A stretch of DNA of 64,000 bases from Shinella sp. H4-D48 (GTDB taxonomy: Bacteria; Pseudomonadota; Alphaproteobacteria; Rhizobiales; Rhizobiaceae): positions 1,844,001-1,908,000 of the forward strand of contig NZ_CP093337.1 of assembly GCF_022637395.1 (NCBI RefSeq), written 5' to 3'. Under the pieces are notes generated by a model that searched no databases, had not been told where the DNA came from, and saw only the letters and a list, made by a program, of their open reading frames with translations. The position numbers and the translations under genes were made by a program. Below, piece by piece: positions 59,312-64,000 of the stretch (positions within the stretch are counted from its first letter, which is position 1; each line of letters begins with the position of its first letter).

Positions 59312-59983
59312 ATGGAAGCCATTACAATCGATGTCGTTTCGGATGTCGTGTGCCCGTGGTGCTATCTCGGCAAGAAGCGGCTCGACCAGGCAATCGAGAA
59401 TGTCAGGGACGAGCTTGGTGTCGCGGTGACGTTCCGCCCCTATCAGCTCAATCCTGACCTGCCGCCGGAAGGCGTCGATCACAAGGCGCATCTTGCGGAA
59501 AAACTCGGCGGCACCGATGCAGTGGAACGGGCGCATGATACCTTGACCGAGCTTGGCCGGCAGGACGGCATCGCCTTCGATTTTCCGGCCGTGAAGATCA
59601 GCCCGAACACGCTTGATGCGCACCGCCTTCTGCGCTGGGCGATGATCGAGGGGCCGGAGGTACAGAACCGCGCGGCTCTCGGCCTCTTCAAGGCCTATTT
59701 CGAGGAAGGCCGTAATGTCGGTGACCGGGCCGTTCTGCTCGACGTGGCGGAAGCAGCGGGGATGGACCGCGCCGTGGTGAAAGCCCTGTTTTCCGCCGGC
59801 GCCGACGTCGATTCCGTCACTGAGGAGATCGGCATGGCGCGTGACATGGGCGTCTCCGGCGTGCCCTGCTTCATCATCGACAATAAATATGCCGTCATGG
59901 GCGCGCAGTCCGTCGATGTACTGACCAATGCCTTCCGCGAAATCGCAGCCATGAAGGCGCAGGAGCGCATTGGGAAGAACTGA
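59312..59983 (+). CDS. FrnE-like DsbA family protein
   Basis: This 223-residue protein has a thioredoxin fold with a helical insert, as in FrnE and 2-hydroxychromene-2-carboxylate isomerase-like DsbA proteins. The active site is CPWC at residues 14-17 (DVVCPWCYLGKKRL), and the cis-Pro motif is GVSGVPCFIID. No signal peptide is present, so it works in the cytoplasm. AAAGGAAAACC precedes the ATG at 59312. Confidence 0.92.
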   Translation: MEAITIDVVSDVVCPWCYLGKKRLDQAIENVRDELGVAVTFRPYQLNPDLPPEGVDHKAHLAEKLGGTDAVERAHDTLTELGRQDGIAFDFPAVKISPNTLDAHRLLRWAMIEGPEVQNRAALGLFKAYFEEGRNVGDRAVLLDVAEAAGMDRAVVKALFSAGADVDSVTEEIGMARDMGVSGVPCFIIDNKYAVMGAQSVDVLTNAFREIAAMKAQERIGKN

Positions 59984-59991
59984 AATCCAGG

Positions 59992-60633
59992 CTATGTCAG
60001 CGCAGCAACCACGGACGGTCGGGCGCTGATCGTTTCCCACCAGGCGAACAGGCTGGGGAATTGAGCCAGCATCGCAGCCCCGTCCGGGGCCCGTTGAAAC
60101 AGATCGAAGATCGGTGCGGCGTGGAAATCGGCGAGAGAGGGCGTTTCGCTGGCGAGCCAGGGCCGGTCTCCGACGAGATCTGATAGCGCGGTAAGAACGC
60201 GACGGGCTTTCTCCAGCCCGTCGGCGATTCTTGCCTCATCAGGGCGCTGACCTTCCGGCGGCTCCACGCGCTGCACATAGACGTCCCAGACCATCGGCCC
60301 GTAGGCATAGTTGTCCAGCATGGCGACGATCTGGTTCATGCGAGCACGTTCGCGGGGTGCTTGCGGCTGAAGCACAGGTCCGTCGAAGCTCTCATCGATA
60401 TAGCGAGTGATGGCGGTGGTCTCGTAGAGATCGAAACTGCCATGCGCAAAGGCAGGGATGCGGCCGAAGGGGTGGCGGACAATGTAACCCGCCGGCAGAC
60501 CTTCCTGCGCGAAGACATCGACCGGCACGAGATCATAGGCGACGCCCTTCTCGGCCAGCACGATGCGCACGATCCGCACATACACGCTGTAGCTAGCGCC
60601 GTACACGACGACCCTCTTGCCGATATCGGACAT
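59992..60633 (-). CDS. Glutathione S-transferase family protein
   Basis: This 213-residue protein has an N-terminal thioredoxin-like domain (VVVYGASYSVYVRIVRIVLA, PFGRIPAFAHGSFDLYETTAI) and a C-terminal helical domain (ETPSLADFHAAPIFDLFQRA), typical of soluble GSTs. The ATG at 60633 gives MSDIGKRVVVYG; a longer frame is not conserved. It converges on the FrnE-like gene with 8 bp between, and lies just downstream of mfd on the same strand. The substrate is unknown. Confidence 0.92.
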   Translation of the reverse strand: MSDIGKRVVVYGASYSVYVRIVRIVLAEKGVAYDLVPVDVFAQEGLPAGYIVRHPFGRIPAFAHGSFDLYETTAITRYIDESFDGPVLQPQAPRERARMNQIVAMLDNYAYGPMVWDVYVQRVEPPEGQRPDEARIADGLEKARRVLTALSDLVGDRPWLASETPSLADFHAAPIFDLFQRAPDGAAMLAQFPSLFAWWETISARPSVVAALT

Positions 60634-60664
60634 CACGCCCTCCGCGACCGTTTGATCCTGTTTG

Positions 60665-63600
60665 TCAGGCCGCACCCTGTTTTGCGAGGCCTGCCAGTTG
60701 CGTCATGACCTGTGCGGCTCCGGTCAGGCGACGTTCCGGGGTCGGATAATCACGGGACAGGAAGAGGCTCTGGTCCGGCCTGATCTTCGCCAGCGTGCCT
60801 TGCTTGGCGATATAGCCGACAAGCGCTGCCGGGTTCGGGAATTCCTTGTTGCGGAACTGGACGACGACGCCCTTCGGACCGGCATCCAGCTTCTCGACAT
60901 TCGCAACGCGGCACAGCGACTTGATGTAGACGATCTTCAAAAGGTGCTGAACCTCGATGGGCAACGGACCGAAACGGTCGATCATTTCCGCGCCGAAGGC
61001 ATCGATATCGGCCAGTTCCGTGATCTCGCCGAGGCGACGGTACAGGCCGAGGCGCAGATGAAGGTCAGGCACGTAATCGTCCGGGATCATGACGGGCGTG
61101 CCGACGGAGATCTGCGGCGACCAGCCGCTGTCGGCAACCTCCTCATCGCCCTTGATCTCGGCGACAGCCTCTTCCAGCATCTGCTGATACAACTCGAAAC
61201 CGACTTCCTTGATGTGGCCGGACTGCTCTTCGCCGAGCAGGTTTCCGGCGCCTCGGATATCGAGGTCGTGGCTGGCGAGCTGGAAGCCAGCACCCAGCGT
61301 ATCGAGCGATTGCAGCACCTTGAGACGGCGCTCCGCCGTACCCGTCAGCGTGCGATTGACCGGCAGCGTGAGTAGAGCGAAGGCACGAACCTTGGAGCGT
61401 CCGACGCGGCCGCGCAGCTGGTAAAGCTGAGCAAGGCCGAACATGTCGGCGCGATGGATGATCATCGTGTTTGCCGTCGGCACGTCGAGACCCGACTCGA
61501 CGATGGTCGTCGAGAGCAACACATCGTAGCGGCCTTCGTAGAAGGCGTTCATGATGTCTTCGAGCTCGGTAGCCGGCATTTGGCCATGGGCGACGGCAAC
61601 CTTCAGTTCCGGCACGTCCTGGCGCAGGAAGTCATGGATTTCCGAAAGGTCGCTCAAGCGCGGGCACACATAGAAGCTCTGGCCGCCGCGGTAGTGCTCG
61701 CGCATCAGCGTCTCGCGGATCACGAGCGGATCGAAGGGCGAAATGAAGGTGCGCACTGCCATACGGTCGACCGGCGGCGTGGTGATGAGCGAGAGCTCGC
61801 GCACGCCGGTCATTGCAAGTTGCAGGGTGCGTGGGATCGGCGTTGCCGAAAGCGTCAGCACATGCACGTCGCTCTTCAGCTCTTTCAGCCGCTCCTTGTG
61901 CTTCACGCCAAAATGCTGCTCCTCGTCGATGATGAGCAGGCCGAGATTGGCAAACTTGATCGACGAGCCCAGCAGCGCATGAGTGCCAACGACGATATCC
62001 GTCTTGCCCTCGGACAGTTCCTTCTTCGTCAGCGCCAGCTCCTTTGAGCCCACGAGGCGCGAAGCCTGCTGCACGCGGATGGGCAGGCCGCGGAAGCGGT
62101 CCGCAAAAGTCTTGAAATGCTGACGGGCGAGCAGTGTCGTCGGCACGACGACGGCGACCTGCACACCGTTCATGGCGGCGATGAAGGCGGCGCGCAGCGC
62201 CACTTCCGTCTTGCCGAAGCCGACGTCGCCGCAGACGAGGCGGTCCATAGGACGACCGGCACCGAGATCGTCGCGCACGGCATCGATGGCATTCGCTTGA
62301 TCGTCCGTCTCGTCGTAGGGAAAGCGCGCGGCGAACTCGTCATAGACGCCTTCCGGCGTGCTGAGCACCGGCGCATGGCGCACAAGGCGCGCGGCGGCGA
62401 TCTGGATAAGACCGCCGGCCATGTCGAGCAGGCGCTTCTTGAGCTTGGCCTTGCGCGCCTGCCAGGCGACGCCGCCCAGCTTGTCGAGCAACGCATCCGT
62501 GCCCTCACCGCCATAGCGCGTCAGGAGATCGATGTTTTCGACAGGCAGGAAGAGTTTCGCCTCGTCGGCGTAGACCAGTTCGAGACAGGCATGCGGCGCG
62601 CCGGCGGCCTCGATGGTGCGAAGTCCCACGAAGCGGCCGATGCCATGCTCTGCATGCACGACGATGGAGCCCTCGTCGAGTCCGGCGACCTCCGTGAGGA
62701 AATCCGCGCCGCGCTTGCGCCGCTTGGCACGCCGCACCATGCGGTCGCCAAGAATATCCTGTTCGCCGATAACGACGATGTCGCCCGCTTCGAAGCCGCT
62801 TTCCAGGCTGAGCACGGCAGACCCTGCCTCACCCGGCTTCAGCTTGCGCAGATCGGAAAACTTCTCCACCGCCACGACATTGCCGAGACCGTGCTCGGCC
62901 AGGACCTGCAGAAGGCGGTCGAGCGAACCTTCCGACCAGCCTGTGACGAGAACCTTGGCGCCCGACGCGCGTTTGTCGGCGATGTGTTTGACTGCCTGAT
63001 CGAAGACGTTGACGCGACCGCCGTCGGCGTCCTCGCTGCCGGCGGGCTTTGCCCAGCGCTGGCCAGGGCGAGCCTCTATGGTCACGACCTGTCGCGCCTC
63101 GCCTTCATGTTCGTTGAAGGGAGACAGGCGAATGGCAGAGCGCTCGTCGAGTTCGCGGGCAAAGCGTTCCGCGTCGAGATAGAGCTGGCCCGGCGGCACC
63201 GGCTTGTAGGGTGTCGCCTGCGCCACTTGCCCCTTGCCGGGCGTGGCGGAAGCGAGGCGCGCGTCGTAATAGTCGCGCACGAGCCGAGAACGCTCGACCG
63301 CGGCCTCACGTACGGTGTGGTCCGTGACGATACGGAAGCCGGCGAGATAGTCGAAGGTGGTTTCCAGCTCGCCATAAAACAGCGGCAGCCAGTGTTCCAT
63401 GCCCGCATAGCGCCGGCCCTCGGAGACGGCCTGGTAGAGCGCATCGTCGCGCGTGGCGGCACCAAAAGACGACAGATATTGCTTGCGGAAATGCGAGATG
63501 GTTTCCGGCGTCAGCGTCACTTCGCTCATGGGATTGAGATCGAGCGAGCGGGCCTGCCCCGTCGTGCGCTGGCTGGCGGGATCGAAGGAGCGGATGCTTT

Positions 63601-64000
63601 CGAGCGTATCGCCGAAGAAGTCGAGGCGCACGGGCTCGAGACTGCCAGGTACGAAAACATCGAGGATGCCACCGCGAACGGCAAATTCGCCCACCTCGCG
63701 CACGGTCGCGACACGGTCGAAACCATTGCGTTCCAGCCGCGCGGCGATGTCGTCCATGCGCACCTGGTTGCCGGGCTTGGCGGAGAAGGCGAGGCTTTCG
63801 ATGGTCGTGCGCGGTGCCGTCTTCTGCAACATCGCATTGACGGTGACGAGCACGATCGCCGCATGCGGCTTCTTCTGATGCGCAATCAGCGCCGAAAGCG
63901 CCGAAAGGCGGCGGGCGGAGACATCCGCACTGGGGGAGACGCGGTCATAGGGCAGGCAGTCCCAGCCGGGCAGCGTCAACACTGGAATGTCGGGCGCCAC
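60665..64000 (-). CDS. mfd: Transcription-repair coupling factor (N-terminus cut by window end)
   Basis: This is the C-terminal 1111 codons of Mfd; relatives are about 1150-1170 residues, so roughly 50-60 N-terminal residues lie beyond the window. Mfd removes stalled RNA polymerase and recruits UvrA to the lesion. The UvrB-like N-terminal domain is visible (TLPGWDCLPYDRVSPSADVS), then the RNA-polymerase-interaction domain, the helicase with Walker A GDVGFGKTEVALRAAF and the DEEQHFGVKHKERL box, QLRGRVGRS (motif VI) and the C-terminal TRCF domain. UvrA is also encoded in this window, at 12.5 kb. Confidence 0.97.
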   Translation of the reverse strand: MAPDIPVLTLPGWDCLPYDRVSPSADVSARRLSALSALIAHQKKPHAAIVLVTVNAMLQKTAPRTTIESLAFSAKPGNQVRMDDIAARLERNGFDRVATVREVGEFAVRGGILDVFVPGSLEPVRLDFFGDTLESIRSFDPASQRTTGQARSLDLNPMSEVTLTPETISHFRKQYLSSFGAATRDDALYQAVSEGRRYAGMEHWLPLFYGELETTFDYLAGFRIVTDHTVREAAVERSRLVRDYYDARLASATPGKGQVAQATPYKPVPPGQLYLDAERFARELDERSAIRLSPFNEHEGEARQVVTIEARPGQRWAKPAGSEDADGGRVNVFDQAVKHIADKRASGAKVLVTGWSEGSLDRLLQVLAEHGLGNVVAVEKFSDLRKLKPGEAGSAVLSLESGFEAGDIVVIGEQDILGDRMVRRAKRRKRGADFLTEVAGLDEGSIVVHAEHGIGRFVGLRTIEAAGAPHACLELVYADEAKLFLPVENIDLLTRYGGEGTDALLDKLGGVAWQARKAKLKKRLLDMAGGLIQIAAARLVRHAPVLSTPEGVYDEFAARFPYDETDDQANAIDAVRDDLGAGRPMDRLVCGDVGFGKTEVALRAAFIAAMNGVQVAVVVPTTLLARQHFKTFADRFRGLPIRVQQASRLVGSKELALTKKELSEGKTDIVVGTHALLGSSIKFANLGLLIIDEEQHFGVKHKERLKELKSDVHVLTLSATPIPRTLQLAMTGVRELSLITTPPVDRMAVRTFISPFDPLVIRETLMREHYRGGQSFYVCPRLSDLSEIHDFLRQDVPELKVAVAHGQMPATELEDIMNAFYEGRYDVLLSTTIVESGLDVPTANTMIIHRADMFGLAQLYQLRGRVGRSKVRAFALLTLPVNRTLTGTAERRLKVLQSLDTLGAGFQLASHDLDIRGAGNLLGEEQSGHIKEVGFELYQQMLEEAVAEIKGDEEVADSGWSPQISVGTPVMIPDDYVPDLHLRLGLYRRLGEITELADIDAFGAEMIDRFGPLPIEVQHLLKIVYIKSLCRVANVEKLDAGPKGVVVQFRNKEFPNPAALVGYIAKQGTLAKIRPDQSLFLSRDYPTPERRLTGAAQVMTQLAGLAKQGAA

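Overview
The window is a contiguous, gene-dense, GC-rich stretch of an alphaproteobacterial chromosome, most likely Rhizobiaceae (Hyphomicrobiales). Support: the glnB-glnA pair next to nnr, divergent uvrA/ssb sharing a GAAC-N7-GAAC LexA box, gyrA-coaD-two cyclophilins-queA-tgt, the tmk-holB-metG-tatD-MBL operon, an IalB-type secreted protein, and phaC-sfsA-map-radC. The genus cannot be fixed from sequence alone. There are no insertion sequences, prophage genes, rRNA genes or CRISPR arrays.

Layout. 1-5.1 kb: end of a quinone oxidoreductase, then a complete BMP-type nucleoside/purine ABC importer ending at a strong terminator. 5.2-7.9 kb: hspQ, a membrane coiled-coil protein of unknown role and a TAXI-type solute-binding protein. 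8-11.6 kb: nitrogen assimilation (glnA, glnB, with a sigma-54-like promoter) and the metabolite-repair enzyme nnr. 11.7-21.3 kb: DNA maintenance (uvrA, ssb, gyrA), a membrane-anchored Mrr-like nuclease, marC and two tiny membrane proteins. 21.5-26 kb: coaD, a secreted and a cytosolic cyclophilin, a DMT-like membrane protein and the queuosine genes queA-tgt. 26-31.4 kb: small enzymes, a long-form purC, an MBL hydrolase, tatD and metG. 31.4-35.6 kb: holB, tmk, a D,D-carboxypeptidase-like protein and an RlpA-like lipoprotein. 35.8-41.8 kb: tRNA-Pro, a DUF192 protein, a twin cold-shock protein, gloA, an M15 peptidase lipoprotein, three tandem tRNA-Glu genes and recJ. 42-51.2 kb: hom, an alanine-type aminotransferase, phaC, sfsA, map, radC and a soluble transhydrogenase. 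51.5-55.5 kb: a complex I accessory subunit, tRNA-Arg, tRNA-Ser and a run of small poorly known proteins. 55.6-64 kb: a FadR-like regulator, IalB protein, a family 5 solute-binding protein, a FrnE-like DsbA protein, a GST and most of mfd.

Most of the window is housekeeping. The points that stand out are: a Tgt that has lost three of its four zinc ligands; a PBP5-like protein with substitutions in two of its three catalytic motifs; a tRNA-Glu triplication in which each copy has its own matching promoter; a perfect 23-bp-arm palindrome upstream of the aminotransferase; an AT-rich palindrome at 26.5 kb; a two-TM Mrr-family nuclease behind ssb, with the ssb terminator folded over its ribosome-binding region; and small membrane proteins too short for ordinary gene finding. 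I did not find a multi-gene system that I could defend as clearly new.
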